64,000 nt of DNA from Halorubellus salinus (GCF_020567525.1 NZ_JAJCVI010000004.1:1-64000), one strand, 5' to 3'; positions 7,669-17,089 are shown, counted from the stretch's first letter. Numbers and translations: made by a program. The notes: generated from the sequence alone by a model not told the origin.

Positions 7669-8529
7669 TCAGCCGAGGGTGACGTCGAGGTAGAGCATGA
7701 CGACGACGCCGACCATGAGGCCGGCGGTGGCGATGCGTTCGTGGCCGCCCTGGTGGGTCTCGGGCACGATCTCGTCGCTGATGACGAACAGCATCGCGCC
7801 GGCGGCGAACCCCATCGCGTACGGCAGGAGGGGGGCGACGAGCGTGACGGCGAGCGCGCCGAGGAGACAGAGCGGTATCTCGACGAGCCCGGAGCGGACG
7901 CCGGTGAAGACGGCGTACGCGCGCTTGTCGAACCCGGCGTTGATGGCGGCGACGGAGACGGCGAGGCCTTCGGGGACGTTCTGGATGCCGATAGCGAGCA
8001 TGAGCGCGAGCGCGTCCGCGAGCGCTTCGGTCCCTTCGGCGCCGGTGGCGTTCGCGGCGTTCCCGAACCCGACGCCGACGGCGAGCCCTTCGGGCATGTT
8101 GTGGAGGGTGATGGCGAGGATGAAGAGGACGACGCCGGCGACCTTCGACTCGTCGACGGGCGTCTCGCTGGCGTCGTACCCGACGTCGTCGCGGCGCTTC
8201 CCGGTGAGGAGGTAGTGCGCGTGGGGCACGAACCGGTCGGCCTGGTCGAGGAAGGCGGCGCCCAGCAGGACGCCGACGAGCACGGGGATGGGGTCGCCGC
8301 CGGCGGCGTCGATGCCGGGGAGGATGAGGCTCGTGAACGCCGCGGCGAGCATCACGCCCGCCGCGAACCCGAGCGACCCGTCGAGCGCGCGCTCGCTCGG
8401 GTCCTTCACGAACAGCACGAGCGACGCCCCCAGGAGGTTCAGGCCCGCGATGACGAGCCCGCCGACGAGCGCCTGCACGAGGAGGCTGTCGCCGACGAGT
8501 TCGACGAACAGGTCCGTGGCCGCGGTCAT
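7669..8529 (-). CDS. ZIP family divalent metal transporter
   Basis: 286 aa with about eight hydrophobic segments. The paired signature helices are clear: LHNMPEGLAVGVG (about residues 142-154) and IQNVPEGLAVSVA (about 184-196), which provide the metal-binding His, Asn and Glu in ZIP/ZupT proteins, plus VISDEIVPETHQGGHE near 255-270. Predicted role: import of Zn or another divalent metal across the cytoplasmic membrane. The long cytosolic loop after helix 3 contains PHAHYLLTGKRRDD. A soluble zinc-ribbon gene is next on the same strand, but no metal regulator adjoins it. Confidence 0.9.
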   Translation of the reverse strand: MTAATDLFVELVGDSLLVQALVGGLVIAGLNLLGASLVLFVKDPSERALDGSLGFAAGVMLAAAFTSLILPGIDAAGGDPIPVLVGVLLGAAFLDQADRFVPHAHYLLTGKRRDDVGYDASETPVDESKVAGVVLFILAITLHNMPEGLAVGVGFGNAANATGAEGTEALADALALMLAIGIQNVPEGLAVSVAAINAGFDKRAYAVFTGVRSGLVEIPLCLLGALAVTLVAPLLPYAMGFAAGAMLFVISDEIVPETHQGGHERIATAGLMVGVVVMLYLDVTLG

Positions 8530-8562
8530 TCGAATCGAGCGACGCCCGCCGAGGCCTTCAAG

Positions 8563-9033
8563 CTATTGCGCGTCGTGCGACGGGGAGACGACTTCGATCT
8601 CGAACCGACGTTCGAGCGTCTCCTCGCCGTCCAGTGCGCTGACCGCGACCGCGTACTCGCATCGACCGGGGGTCTCGTCCGCTGCGACGTCCACGGGGAC
8701 GCTGACGGTGACGTCGCATCGTCGCTCCCACGTCCATATCTGCGGGTAGGAGTCCATCACGCCGGCGGTCGGTCCGGGGTCGAGGGTGGCGTCGTTCAGG
8801 TGAAGTGCCACGCCCGGGGTCTCGTGACAGTACGCGGTGAACTGGAAGCGCTGTATCCCAGTCGTCCGGACGAGGACGGTCGCGCTGGCGCCGGCTTCGA
8901 CGGTCGGTTCGTCGCCGTCGACGTCGAGTTCGTCGTCGTCCGTTCGAGTCGTTCCACCGGATGCGTCCAGACAGCCGGCGCTCGCGCCGACCGCGAAGGT
9001 GCACGCACCGGCGAGGACGTCGCGGCGCTCCAT
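8563..9033 (-). CDS. Tat-type lipoprotein, function unknown
   Basis: 156 aa from ATG at 9033, beginning MERRDVLAGACTFAVGASAG followed by Cys. This short twin-arginine n-region, hydrophobic stretch and lipobox ASAGC (Cys about residue 21) point to export through Tat and lipid anchoring on the outer face of the membrane. The mature part is about 130 residues, beta-rich, with three Cys (FTAYCHE, ERRCDVTV, GRCEYAV) that could form a disulfide. The ORF is open 13 codons upstream, but that start would bury the signal. No family recognised. Confidence 0.75.
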   Translation of the reverse strand: MERRDVLAGACTFAVGASAGCLDASGGTTRTDDDELDVDGDEPTVEAGASATVLVRTTGIQRFQFTAYCHETPGVALHLNDATLDPGPTAGVMDSYPQIWTWERRCDVTVSVPVDVAADETPGRCEYAVAVSALDGEETLERRFEIEVVSPSHDAQ

Positions 9034-9135
9034 ACTTGACGTAGCGCCGGCAGCCGCAATAACGTTCTCCATGCTGAAACGTCCGTTTTCGTCACGCGAG
9101 CCCTGGTCGCCCGCATTTCGGTGGCGCGGGTCCCG

Positions 9136-9987
9136 TCAGGCGGCGTCGTCGAGGCTCGCGACTTCGTCGTCGCTCAGGTCGATGCCGCTGGCGGCGACGT
9201 TCTCCTCCAGGTGCTCGATGCTGCTCGTGCCCGGGATGGGGAGGATGACGTCGCTCGTGTGCAGGAGCCAGGCGAGCGCGATTTGCTCGCGCGTCGCGTC
9301 GTGTGCGGCCGCTATCTCGTCGACCGCCTGGTCGTCGTCGAGGTCGCCGGCGGCGAGGGGATACCAGGGGATGAACCCGGCGTCGTTGTCCTCGCACCAC
9401 TCGAGGACGTCGCGCTCCTCGCGGTAGGAGAGGTTGAAGCGGTTCTGCACCGTTGCGATGTCGACGACGTCGCTCGCACGTTCGAGCTGCTCGACGCTGT
9501 AGTTCGACACGCCGACGTGACGGATGACGCCCTCGTCCTGGAGTTCGGCGAGCGCGTGCAGGGAGTCCTCGACGTCGACGTCGGGGTCGGGGCGGTGATG
9601 CTGGTAGAGGTCGATGCAGTCGACGCCGAGGCGGTCGAGGCTCGCGAAGTGCGCGTTCTTCAGGTAGTCGGGGTCGCCCATCGGCTTCCACTCGCCGTCG
9701 CGGTTCCGCAGGAGGCCGCCCTTCGTCGCGACGAACACGTCCGGGTCGTCGTAGGGATGCAGCGCTTCGCGGATGAGGCGCTCGCTGACGCCGGGGCCGT
9801 AGGAGTCCGCGGTGTCGACGAAGTCGACGCCGAGGTCGGTCGCGTGGTGGAGGACGTCCCGCGCGGCGGCCTCGTCCTCGGGCGGGCCAGTGATGCCCTC
9901 GCCGCAGAGGCGCATCGCCCCGAACCCGAGCCGATGCACCTCGTCTGTCCCGCCGATTGCGAACGTGTCGGAGTGATTCTCGACCAT
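9136..9987 (-). CDS. aldo/keto reductase
   Basis: 283 aa from ATG at 9987 (an upstream Met in frame is less likely). TIM-barrel AKR with FVDTADSYGPG (about residues 57-67, catalytic Asp and Tyr), the catalytic Lys in VATKGGL (about 88), and the His of DLYQHHRPD (about 128). The NADP-binding end reads ILPIPGTSSIEHLEEN (about 250-265). It probably reduces aldehydes or ketones with NADPH; the substrate is unknown. Divergent from the SDR gene at 10123 across about 135 bp, so the two oxidoreductases may share a promoter region. Confidence 0.9.
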   Translation of the reverse strand: MVENHSDTFAIGGTDEVHRLGFGAMRLCGEGITGPPEDEAAARDVLHHATDLGVDFVDTADSYGPGVSERLIREALHPYDDPDVFVATKGGLLRNRDGEWKPMGDPDYLKNAHFASLDRLGVDCIDLYQHHRPDPDVDVEDSLHALAELQDEGVIRHVGVSNYSVEQLERASDVVDIATVQNRFNLSYREERDVLEWCEDNDAGFIPWYPLAAGDLDDDQAVDEIAAAHDATREQIALAWLLHTSDVILPIPGTSSIEHLEENVAASGIDLSDDEVASLDDAA

Positions 9988-10122
9988 ACCGAGTGGTCGC
10001 TCGCCGACGGGGTAGGCGTTTCCCAACCCCCACGGTGATGCCGGCTTCGAATCGGCGGCTGCGTGTCCGTTCGTGGTGCCGCGAGGCGAGCGCCCTTGAA
10101 CGTCCAGCCCCTCGATTGGGGT

Positions 10123-11115
10123 ATGAGTGGTTGGTCCGAGTCAGACGTGCCGGAGTGCAGCGAGATGACGGTGGTCGTGACGGGCGCGAACAGCGGTATC
10201 GGGCGGGAGGCGACGCGGGCGCTCGCGGCGCGTGGCGCGACGGTCGTGATGGCGGTCCGGAGCGTCGACCGCGGGCGCGACGCCGCCGAGGGCATCCGCG
10301 ACGAGATCGCCGAACGCGGGACGGCGACGCCGGGGAAGCTCGACGTCCGCGAGTGCGACCTCGCGGACCTCGAATCGGTCGCGTCGTTCGCCGACCGCGT
10401 CCGCGAGGACTACGACGCCGTCGACGTGCTCGCGAACAACGCGGGCGTGATGGCGATCCCGTACGCGGAGACCGCGCAGGGGTTCGAGAAACAGTTCGGC
10501 GTGAACCACGTCGGGCACTTCGCGCTCACCGAGGCGCTCCTCCCGCTGCTCGCGGCGAGCGACGGCGAGGCGCGCGTGGTCACGCAGTCGAGCGGCCTCC
10601 ACGAGCGCGGCGACATCGACTTCGAGCGGGTTCGGCCGCGGACGGCGGACCCCGTCGACGAGCCCGAGCGCGGGTACGACGAGTGGGCGGCCTACGGGCA
10701 GAGCAAGCTCGCGAACGTGCTGTTCGCGCGCGAGCTCGATCACCGCCTCGACGACGCTGACGTCGAGGGCGTGACGAGTACGGCGGTGCATCCAGGGTAC
10801 GCGGCGACGAACCTCCAGAAGCGCGGCCCCGAGGAGCGCGGCTCGGTCATTCGGAAGTACATGATGGAGGTCGCGAACGCGGTGTTCGCGCAGTCCGCGG
10901 CCGACGGCGCGCTCCCGCTCCTGTACGCCGCGACCGCGCCCGACGTCGCGGGCGGCGCGTACTACGGCCCCGGTGGCTTCATGAACATGCGCGGCAGTCC
11001 CGAGCGCCAGGAGCCGAGCGCGCGAGCGCTCGACGACGACCTCGCGCGCCGCCTCTGGGAGGCCAGCGAGGAACACACCGACATCAGCTACGAGTTCGAC
11101 GCGCTCGCCGCCTGA
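10123..11115 (+). CDS. short-chain dehydrogenase/reductase (retinol dehydrogenase/WWOX-like)
   Basis: 330 aa from ATG at 10123. Rossmann motif TGANSGIG (about residues 19-26), NNAG (about 105), and catalytic tetrad residues S (QSSGLHE, about 156) and YGQSK (about 190-194). Length and the VHPGYAATNLQKR segment fit the classical SDR subgroup that resembles eukaryotic retinol dehydrogenases. It would oxidise or reduce a lipid-like or xenobiotic alcohol using NADP(H). The substrate cannot be inferred. It faces away from the aldo/keto reductase. Confidence 0.88.
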   Translation: MSGWSESDVPECSEMTVVVTGANSGIGREATRALAARGATVVMAVRSVDRGRDAAEGIRDEIAERGTATPGKLDVRECDLADLESVASFADRVREDYDAVDVLANNAGVMAIPYAETAQGFEKQFGVNHVGHFALTEALLPLLAASDGEARVVTQSSGLHERGDIDFERVRPRTADPVDEPERGYDEWAAYGQSKLANVLFARELDHRLDDADVEGVTSTAVHPGYAATNLQKRGPEERGSVIRKYMMEVANAVFAQSAADGALPLLYAATAPDVAGGAYYGPGGFMNMRGSPERQEPSARALDDDLARRLWEASEEHTDISYEFDALAA

Positions 11116-11145
11116 GCGCGACGGGACGCCAGTTCGTCCGTCTCG

Positions 11146-12336
11146 TCACTCGCCGGCGGCGCAGTTGTTCGGCCCGAGTTCCAGTTCGAACGCTTCGCTG
11201 TCGTCGACCGCTTCCTGGCCGAGGTTCGTGGCGATGATGCGCTCGTAGTTGTTCGGCCGCGGGGGCATGCCGTCGAGGATGGCGTCGACGAAGTCCTCGC
11301 GGTCGCGCTCGAACGCGGGCAGGCGCTCGCGCAGGGCTCCGACCGTGGCCGCGTACGTCCCGTCGGCGCGGGGTTTCGCGCTCTCGCTCGTGTGCCCGGG
11401 CGCGACGAGGACGTCGTCGTCGAGTGCGGCGATCTCCTGGATGGTGTCGTAGAGCTGGCGCGCGGCGTCCTCCGCGCCCGCGTCGCCCTCTTCGAGGTCG
11501 GGGCGCGCGACGCTGTCGGTGAATATCGTGTCGCCGGTGAGGAGGACGTCGCCGACGCGGTAGCCGAGGGTCTCGCTCGTGTGACCCGGGAGCGCGACGG
11601 CGTCGACGGTCGCCGACCCGACGGCGAGTTCGTCGCCCGCCGAAATGTAGTCGGCGTCGCCCGCGTAGCCGCGGTCCTCGGCGCCGGCGGGGACGAGCGC
11701 GGTGGCGTCGGTGGCGTCGGCGACGGTGGCGACGCCGGAGACGTGGTCGGCGTGCACGTGCGTGTCAACGGCGGACACGAGCGCGGCGTCGCGGTCGTCG
11801 GCCGCGGCGACGTACTCGTTCGCGAACGCCCGCAGCGGGTCGACGACCATCGCCTCGCCGTTCGAGACGATCACGTACGCGAGACAGCCCGAGCTGGGGC
11901 GGTGGAACTGCACGACCTCGACGCCCTCGGGGAGGTGCTCGCTCGGGAGCGACTGGGACTCGTAGAGGCCGGCCCAGCCGCGCATCCCGTCGTCGAGCGC
12001 GACGATGTCGTAGCCCTCGTCCGCGAGGAACTCGGCGACGTACAGGCTCGACAGGCCCTTCGCGCAACAGGTCACGATGGGGTCGTCGTAGGACTCGGGG
12101 AGCGCGTCGACGAACGACGTGGGCGCGCTGGTCGCGGGGTCGTCGCCGTCGATGAACGCCGTGAACGGGACGTTGATGGCGGTGACGGTGTCGCCGTCGA
12201 TGTGCCACGTCTCGTAGTCGTCGGGGCGGCGCGTGTCGAGGACGACGACGTGCTCGCCGGCGTCCAGTCGCGCCTTCAGTGTGCTCGCTGTGATCTCGGG
12301 GACGACCGCGTCGACGGTGGGGAACTGCTCGGTCAT
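11146..12336 (-). CDS. rhodanese-metallo-beta-lactamase fusion (persulfide dioxygenase-like)
   Basis: 396 aa. The N-terminal rhodanese domain (about 10-125) has active loop VTCCAKGLSS (Cys about 89-90). The C-terminal MBL domain has THVHADHVSG (about 192-201, HxHxDH), a later HT (PGHTSETLG) and GDTIF, as in ETHE1-type persulfide dioxygenases. Known bacterial fusions oxidise glutathione persulfide to sulfite and move sulfane sulfur. Here the rhodanese precedes the MBL domain. Haloarchaea lack glutathione, so the persulfide carrier would be another thiol such as gamma-glutamylcysteine or CoA (inference). A CoA-disulfide-reductase-like gene is next on the same strand, consistent with thiol and sulfide handling. 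Confidence 0.85.
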   Translation of the reverse strand: MTEQFPTVDAVVPEITASTLKARLDAGEHVVVLDTRRPDDYETWHIDGDTVTAINVPFTAFIDGDDPATSAPTSFVDALPESYDDPIVTCCAKGLSSLYVAEFLADEGYDIVALDDGMRGWAGLYESQSLPSEHLPEGVEVVQFHRPSSGCLAYVIVSNGEAMVVDPLRAFANEYVAAADDRDAALVSAVDTHVHADHVSGVATVADATDATALVPAGAEDRGYAGDADYISAGDELAVGSATVDAVALPGHTSETLGYRVGDVLLTGDTIFTDSVARPDLEEGDAGAEDAARQLYDTIQEIAALDDDVLVAPGHTSESAKPRADGTYAATVGALRERLPAFERDREDFVDAILDGMPPRPNNYERIIATNLGQEAVDDSEAFELELGPNNCAAGE

Positions 12337-12507
12337 GTACGGGAGGACGCACCCCAGACAGAAAAGTGCGACGCGGACAATACCGGTGCGGCGTCGTCGT
12401 CGGGTTCCGCGACGGCTGGTTCGCCGTCGGTCGTCGCCGGACGTGCTCGCGTCGGCGATCGGTGGTCGGCGAAGACGCGGGTGCGTCGGCGATCGACAGT
12501 GGTCGCG

Positions 12508-14004
12508 TCAGTCCTCCAGCGACCCCCGGAGAACCTTCGCGGCGGTGAGGACGGGGTCCCAGACCGGCGAGAACGGTGGGGCGTACGCGAGGTCGGTGCG
12601 TTCGAGGTCGCCGACGGTCATGCCGGCTTCGAGCGCGGTGGCGACGGTGTCGATGCGGACGGCGGCGCGGTCGGTGCCGGCGATGGCGCCCCCGAGCAGG
12701 CGTTCGCTCTCGCGGTCGGCGACGAGCGTCACCGTCGTCTCCGCTCCCCCCGGGTAGTACCCCGAGCGCGACCGCGTCGTTATCGTCTCCTTCACGGGGT
12801 CGAACCCGTAGTCGCGGGCTTCGTCGAGGTCGGTGATACCGGAGCGTCCGACCTCCATCTCGAAGGCCTTCGTGACGGCGGTGCCGGCGACCGTGCCGAC
12901 GGGTTCGCGGTCCGCGGGCGAGACGCCGCCGTGCCCGCCAGCGTCGCCGTCGCTACCGGTGTCGTGGTCGGTGCGGGCGACCGTGGTGCCGACGGCGCGC
13001 CCGGCGCGGTTCGCGGTGAGGCCGAGGGGCACCCACGTCGACTCGCCCGTGACGGCGTGGGTCATCTCGGCGCAGTCGCCCGCGGCGTAGACGCCGTCCA
13101 CGGACGTCGCGCCGAACTCGTCGACCGCGACCGCGCCGCTCTCGCCGAGCGCCACGGGCGTGTCTTCGAGCAACCCGGTGTTCGGGGCGATGCCGATGCC
13201 GACGAGCGCGAGCTCGCAGGACAGCGTCGACCCGTCCGCGCACGTGAGGCCGCCGACGCGCCCGCTCCCGTCGTCCTCCAGCCGCCCGACCTCGGTGTCG
13301 AGGTGGAGGGTGACGCCGTGCTCGCGTAGCGTCTCCTCGACGCGTTCGGCGATGGGGTCACCGAACGATTCGAGGACGTGACTGGGGCGCTGGAAGAGGT
13401 GGACGTCGAGGTCGTGTGCGCTGAACGCTTCGGCCATCTCCACGCCGACGTACCCGCCGCCGACGATGGCGACGGTCTCCGGGGGTTCGAGCGCGCCACA
13501 GCGCTCGACGCGCTCGCGGTCCACGTACGCCTCGCCGCCGACGGCAGCGAGGTGGTCCGCGTCCGTGTCCATGAGGAGCGCTCTCGTCGCGGCGGCGTTG
13601 TCGAGCCCGTGCATCGGGAGTGCGGCGTCGAGCTCGTGACCGTCGATGGGGTCGGTGACGGCGTGCGCGCCCGTCGCCACGAGCAGGTCGCTGTACGGTT
13701 GCTCGAACTGCCCGTCCGGGCCGTCGACGCCCACCGTCCTCGCGTCGGTGTTCACGCCCGTGACCTCGTGCTCGCGCCGCAGGTCCACGCCGCGCTCGTC
13801 GACTTCCTCGGGCGACAGCGACAGGAGGTCCTCGAGCGTCTCGACGACGCCCTCGACGAAGTACGGCGTCCCGCAGTGCGCGTACGATATCCAGCGTCCC
13901 TTCTCGAACACGACGACGTCACGCTCGGGCGCCTCGCGTTTGGCCTTGCTCGCGGCACTCAATCCTGCGGCGTCACCGCCGACGACGACGAACGGGTCCG
14001 GCAT
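12508..14004 (-). CDS. FAD-dependent pyridine nucleotide-disulfide oxidoreductase (CoA-disulfide reductase/NADH oxidase type)
   Basis: 498 aa from ATG at 14004; the frame stays open to 14283 but without homologous character. The FAD GxGxxG-like start reads VVVGGDAAGLSAASKAKR. The redox Cys lies in ISYAHCGTPYF (about residue 43), the position of the single active Cys of CoA-disulfide reductases and NADH oxidases. The NAD site is VAIVGGGYVGVEMAE (about 188-202). The ATGDC-equivalent YAAGDCAEM binds FAD (about 312). The C-terminal dimer domain completes the fold. It probably reduces a low-molecular-weight disulfide, persulfide or oxygen. It pairs with the rhodanese-MBL gene downstream, with a 171-bp gap. 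Confidence 0.87.
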   Translation of the reverse strand: MPDPFVVVGGDAAGLSAASKAKREAPERDVVVFEKGRWISYAHCGTPYFVEGVVETLEDLLSLSPEEVDERGVDLRREHEVTGVNTDARTVGVDGPDGQFEQPYSDLLVATGAHAVTDPIDGHELDAALPMHGLDNAAATRALLMDTDADHLAAVGGEAYVDRERVERCGALEPPETVAIVGGGYVGVEMAEAFSAHDLDVHLFQRPSHVLESFGDPIAERVEETLREHGVTLHLDTEVGRLEDDGSGRVGGLTCADGSTLSCELALVGIGIAPNTGLLEDTPVALGESGAVAVDEFGATSVDGVYAAGDCAEMTHAVTGESTWVPLGLTANRAGRAVGTTVARTDHDTGSDGDAGGHGGVSPADREPVGTVAGTAVTKAFEMEVGRSGITDLDEARDYGFDPVKETITTRSRSGYYPGGAETTVTLVADRESERLLGGAIAGTDRAAVRIDTVATALEAGMTVGDLERTDLAYAPPFSPVWDPVLTAAKVLRGSLED

Positions 14005-14147
14005 ACCCCAGCGTGCGCGTGCCAGCGACAATATCCTTCCCCCGGAATCGCCCGCCGCGCGCACGACCGCGGGCCGCCCTCGGCGCGCTCGCCGGCGGGC
14101 TGGGTAGCGGGCTGGGTCGGTCCGACGGGCGGCGACCGTTCCCGGCG

Positions 14148-14567
14148 TCAGACGACGGCGTCGCTGGAGTCGACGGGCGTCACGGAGTAGTCGACGGTCG
14201 TGGTGCCCTTGGTGGCGCGGACCTTCCCGACGAACGCGGAGATCTCCTCGAGGCTGCCTTCGAGCACGAACAATTCCATGCACTGGTGGTCGCCGACGTG
14301 ATTGTGGAAGTTCGACTTCACGAGACCCTCGTACTCGTGGCGGAGGTTCATCATGCGTTGCTCGGCGTTGCTCGTCTCGAAGTCGAAGAGCACGGTGATG
14401 ACGCCGATGAGTTGGCGGTCCTCGAGTTGCTTGTCCTCGAACTCGCCGAGCAGGTTCCGCGCGCCCTCGCGGAGGACCTCCGACCGGCCCGTGTAGCCGT
14501 GTTCGTCGGCGAACTCGTCGATTCTGTCGAGCAGTTCCTGGGGCATCGAGACGCTCGCAACCGTCAT
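14148..14567 (-). CDS. NikR-like CopG-family metal-responsive regulator
   Basis: 139 aa. An N-terminal ribbon-helix-helix ([31 protein letters not shown], residues 1-40) is followed by an ACT-like domain. The segment [18 protein letters not shown] (about 87-104) supplies the His/His/Cys cluster that binds Ni in NikR. As a dimer of dimers it would bind inverted repeats when metal-loaded and repress uptake genes. No nickel transporter lies in this window, so its targets are elsewhere. The gene is divergent from nothing close and is separated by 143 bp from the flavoprotein. Confidence 0.85.
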   Translation of the reverse strand: MTVASVSMPQELLDRIDEFADEHGYTGRSEVLREGARNLLGEFEDKQLEDRQLIGVITVLFDFETSNAEQRMMNLRHEYEGLVKSNFHNHVGDHQCMELFVLEGSLEEISAFVGKVRATKGTTTVDYSVTPVDSSDAVV

Positions 14568-14646
14568 GATACTAACGGAGGTGCTTTCAGTTAATAAGGA
14601 TTGGTAATCCCGCGGCGGTCGACCCGTCCCGCGGGTGGATTCGAGG

Positions 14647-15042
14647 TCAGGCGGTGCCGGAGCCGTCGCCGGGTTCGTCGGCGCGCTCGTGGCCGGCCCA
14701 GCCGGCGGCGAACGCGAGGACGCCGACGACCGCGCCGGCCGCGACCGCGGTCGTCGTCTCCAGCGACACGACGTCGACGTAGACGACGGCGCCGACGGCG
14801 ACGAGCGCGAGTCCGAACGCGCCGACCGCGTCGACCGCCCAGCGCGCCGGCCCGGCGAGCTCCTCGACGAGGAGCGCGACGACGACGAACGCGAGGATGG
14901 CGGCGAGCGCGCCGGCGCCGACGCCGACGATGCCCGCGCCGATGTCCGCGGTGGGCGCGAGTGCTTCGATGACCGCGACGGCGACGACGCCGAACGCGAC
15001 CACGGCCGACCCAGCGGCGACGAGGAGACGGTGGAGTAGCAT
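14647..15042 (-). CDS. small integral membrane protein, function unknown
   Basis: 131 aa from ATG at 15042. Four hydrophobic segments (about residues 5-30, 35-60, 70-90, 95-115), rich in Ala and Val, with a short acidic C-terminal tail. Looks like a four-helix haloarchaeal membrane protein of the kind usually left unannotated. An upstream in-frame Met (15069) would add a polar 9-residue leader. No motif. Confidence 0.6.
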   Translation of the reverse strand: MLLHRLLVAAGSAVVAFGVVAVAVIEALAPTADIGAGIVGVGAGALAAILAFVVVALLVEELAGPARWAVDAVGAFGLALVAVGAVVYVDVVSLETTTAVAAGAVVGVLAFAAGWAGHERADEPGDGSGTA

Positions 15043-15175
15043 GACTGGAGAGACGCGTCCCAGCGTCAAATAGACCGAGTACAGGTCTCAAACCCCGAGA
15101 AACGCACGATGCGGGCGTCTTTTCGGGACCGCGCGCTCGGCGTCGGTCGGGCAAGCGATCGCTTCTCGGAGTCGG

Positions 15176-15577
15176 TCAGACGAGCCGTCGTTTCTCGACG
15201 GTCACGCGATAGACGGTGCCCTCGTACTCGACGTACACCATCGCTGCGACCACCTCGTCGCTGGTGGAACTGACGCCACCCGGCAGCGACGCGACGGTCC
15301 GGTTCAGCGTCCCGAACTGCTGCTCCGAGACGGTGACGAGCGCGTAGCCGTCCGCGTCTTCGGCGGCGCGGGACAGCGCCTCGTGCACCGCGTCCACGTC
15401 GGCGAGTTCCGGCGCCGACGCGTCCACGGTCGACGCGTTCCCCGGTGCCATGTCGGTGGCTGCCGCGGCCACCGAGTACTCGACGCTCGTTCCTGGGCCA
15501 CCACCCGGGCCGGCCTGGCAGCCGGCGAGCGCGACGACGAGGACGGTGAGGACGGCGGCGTGACGAAGCCGGTGCAC
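15176..15577 (-). CDS. small lipoprotein, function unknown
   Basis: 133 aa from GTG at 15577. The start is set by the signal peptide: HRLRHAAVLTVLVVALAGC gives a positive n-region, a hydrophobic core and the lipobox ALAGC (Cys about residue 20). The mature part is acidic and ends in a beta-rich domain (VAAMVYVEYEGTVYRVTVEKRR). It probably sits on the outer membrane face. The frame runs open upstream over the gdh gene, but that is a high-GC shadow. Confidence 0.65.
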   Translation of the reverse strand: MHRLRHAAVLTVLVVALAGCQAGPGGGPGTSVEYSVAAAATDMAPGNASTVDASAPELADVDAVHEALSRAAEDADGYALVTVSEQQFGTLNRTVASLPGGVSSTSDEVVAAMVYVEYEGTVYRVTVEKRRLV

Positions 15578-15645
15578 AGCCCCGCTTTCGTCGACTGGCG
15601 TGTAAAAGCTCCTGCCTCGAAATCCCGGCCAGGCTCCGGCGTCCG

Positions 15646-16944
15646 CTACGGCCAGAGCCCGCGGGTCGCGTGCGCGTCCGCGACCCGGGAGAGCGCGACG
15701 ACGTACGCCGCCTCCCGCCACGTCACGTCGCGAGCCTCGAACTCCTCGCGGACGCGACCCCAGGCCGACTGCATCTCCGCGTCGAGCTCCTCGTGAACGC
15801 GCTCCAGGCTCCACGTCCGACGGTTGATGTCCTGGAGCCACTCGAAGTAGCTGACGGTGACGCCGCCCGCGTTCGCGAGGATGTCCGGGATCACCGGTAT
15901 CCCGCGCGCCGCGAGCACCTCGCTCGCGCCGCTGGTCGTCGGCCCGTTCGCGCCCTCCACGACGAGGTCGGCGGTCACGTCGTCGGCGTTCTCGGTCGTC
16001 AGGACGTTCCCGACGGCCGCGGGGACGAGGACGTCGACGTCCAGTTCGAGGAGTTCGTCGTTCGTCACGGTCGCCGGCGCGTCGTGGCCGAGCACCGCTT
16101 CGGGCTCCTCGTCGTGGGTCGGGATGGCGTGCGTGTCGAGCCCGTCCGGGTCGTAGATCCCGCCGTTGACGTCGCTGACGGCGACGACGTTCGCGCCCCA
16201 GTCGTCGAGGAGGCGCGCGGCGTTCGCGCCGACGCTCCCGAACCCCTGGACGGCGACGGACGTCCCGGCGAGGTCGTCGCCGTAGTACTCGACCGCCTCC
16301 CGCGCGACGAGCGCGACGCTCCGCCCGGGCGCCGAATCCCGGCCCTCGCTCCCGCCGACGACGGGCGGTTTCCCGGTGACGACGCCGGGCGTCGTCTCGC
16401 CCTCCTGCATCGAGTACGCGTCCATCAGCCACGCCATCGTCTGCGGAGTCGTCCCCATGTCCGGCGCGGGGATGTCCGTGTTCGGGCCGATGACGTCCCG
16501 GAGCTCGCCCGCGAACCGGCGCGTCAGCCGCTCTAACTCCGCGTCGCTGAGCGATTTCGGGTCGACGGCGACGCCGCCTTTCGCGCCGCCAAAGGGCAGG
16601 TCCATGACGGCGCACTTCCAGGTCATCCACATCCCGAGGCCGACGCACTCGTCGCGCGTCACGTCGGGGTGGTATCGCAGGCCGCCCTTGAACGGGCCGC
16701 GGACGCTGTCGTGCTGCGCGCGATACCCCGTGAAGACGTCGACGGTGCCGTCGTCGCGCTCGACCGGGACCGTCACCTCGTGGACGGCCTTCGGGTGCGC
16801 GAGGCGCTCGACGATGTTCTCGTCGACGTCGAGCAGGGTCGCGGCGCGCCGGAGCTGTCGTCGCGCGGTCTCCAGCGCGGACTCGGGCTCCGAGCCGTCG
16901 CTCGCGGCGGCCGCGTCGTCGTTCGTGGTTGATGTCGACGCCAT
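15646..16944 (-). CDS. gdhA: glutamate dehydrogenase
   Basis: 432 aa, full family length. Substrate site [10 protein letters not shown] (about residues 84-93), catalytic Lys in [10 protein letters not shown] (about 120-127), a second domain with [10 protein letters not shown] (about 224-233) for NAD(P), and the ending domain with [12 protein letters not shown] (about 365-376). Interconverts glutamate and 2-oxoglutarate plus ammonium in the cytosol; direction and cofactor preference cannot be read. A roughly 25-residue acidic Thr/Ser/Ala-rich N-terminal extension precedes the conserved fold. One base separates its start from the stop of the upstream rubrerythrin-like gene, so the two are one transcript and probably coupled. 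Confidence 0.95.
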   Translation of the reverse strand: MASTSTTNDDAAAASDGSEPESALETARRQLRRAATLLDVDENIVERLAHPKAVHEVTVPVERDDGTVDVFTGYRAQHDSVRGPFKGGLRYHPDVTRDECVGLGMWMTWKCAVMDLPFGGAKGGVAVDPKSLSDAELERLTRRFAGELRDVIGPNTDIPAPDMGTTPQTMAWLMDAYSMQEGETTPGVVTGKPPVVGGSEGRDSAPGRSVALVAREAVEYYGDDLAGTSVAVQGFGSVGANAARLLDDWGANVVAVSDVNGGIYDPDGLDTHAIPTHDEEPEAVLGHDAPATVTNDELLELDVDVLVPAAVGNVLTTENADDVTADLVVEGANGPTTSGASEVLAARGIPVIPDILANAGGVTVSYFEWLQDINRRTWSLERVHEELDAEMQSAWGRVREEFEARDVTWREAAYVVALSRVADAHATRGLWP

Positions 16945-16945
16945 C

Positions 16946-17089
16946 TCACTCGAGGGGCGTTCGTCGGTTCCGGAGCGCGCCCGCGCAGTCGGGGCACGTT
17001 CCAGGGTTGTCTTCGGCGACGACGATACTACCGCACTCGAAGCACTCGTACGGCGACGCTTCGTTCGGGTCCTGTCGTACGTCTTTCAT
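16946..17089 (-). CDS. 47-aa rubrerythrin-like zinc/iron knuckle protein
   Basis: 47 aa, too short for routine gene calling but well supported. Two CxxC knuckles, YECFECGSI (C16, C19) and [10 protein letters not shown] (C32, C35), match the rubredoxin-like module that NCBI calls rubrerythrin-like domain in haloarchaea. The short basic C-terminus ends RNRRTPLE. It could bind Fe or Zn; electron transfer is possible but not shown. It ends one base before the gdh start codon, so it is likely the first gene of a two-gene transcript. Confidence 0.8.
   Translation of the reverse strand: MKDVRQDPNEASPYECFECGSIVVAEDNPGTCPDCAGALRNRRTPLE

Noticed and set aside
7621-9039. 472-aa plus-strand frame across the ZIP and lipoprotein genes
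   Set aside because: Asp/Glu/Gly/Arg/Val-rich shadow on the opposite strand of two well-supported genes.
12447-12495. 13-bp direct repeat GCGTCGGCGATCG in the spacer upstream of the rhodanese gene
   Set aside because: Short and low in information for this composition; no link to a promoter or palindrome.
11392-13329. 645-aa plus-strand frame opposite the rhodanese-MBL and flavoprotein genes
   Set aside because: No family character, spans two opposite genes and their spacer; codon-bias shadow.
15176-16648. 490-aa minus-strand frame over gdh
   Set aside because: Only the last 133 codons from GTG 15577 look like a protein (lipoprotein); the rest is a shadow in another frame of gdh.
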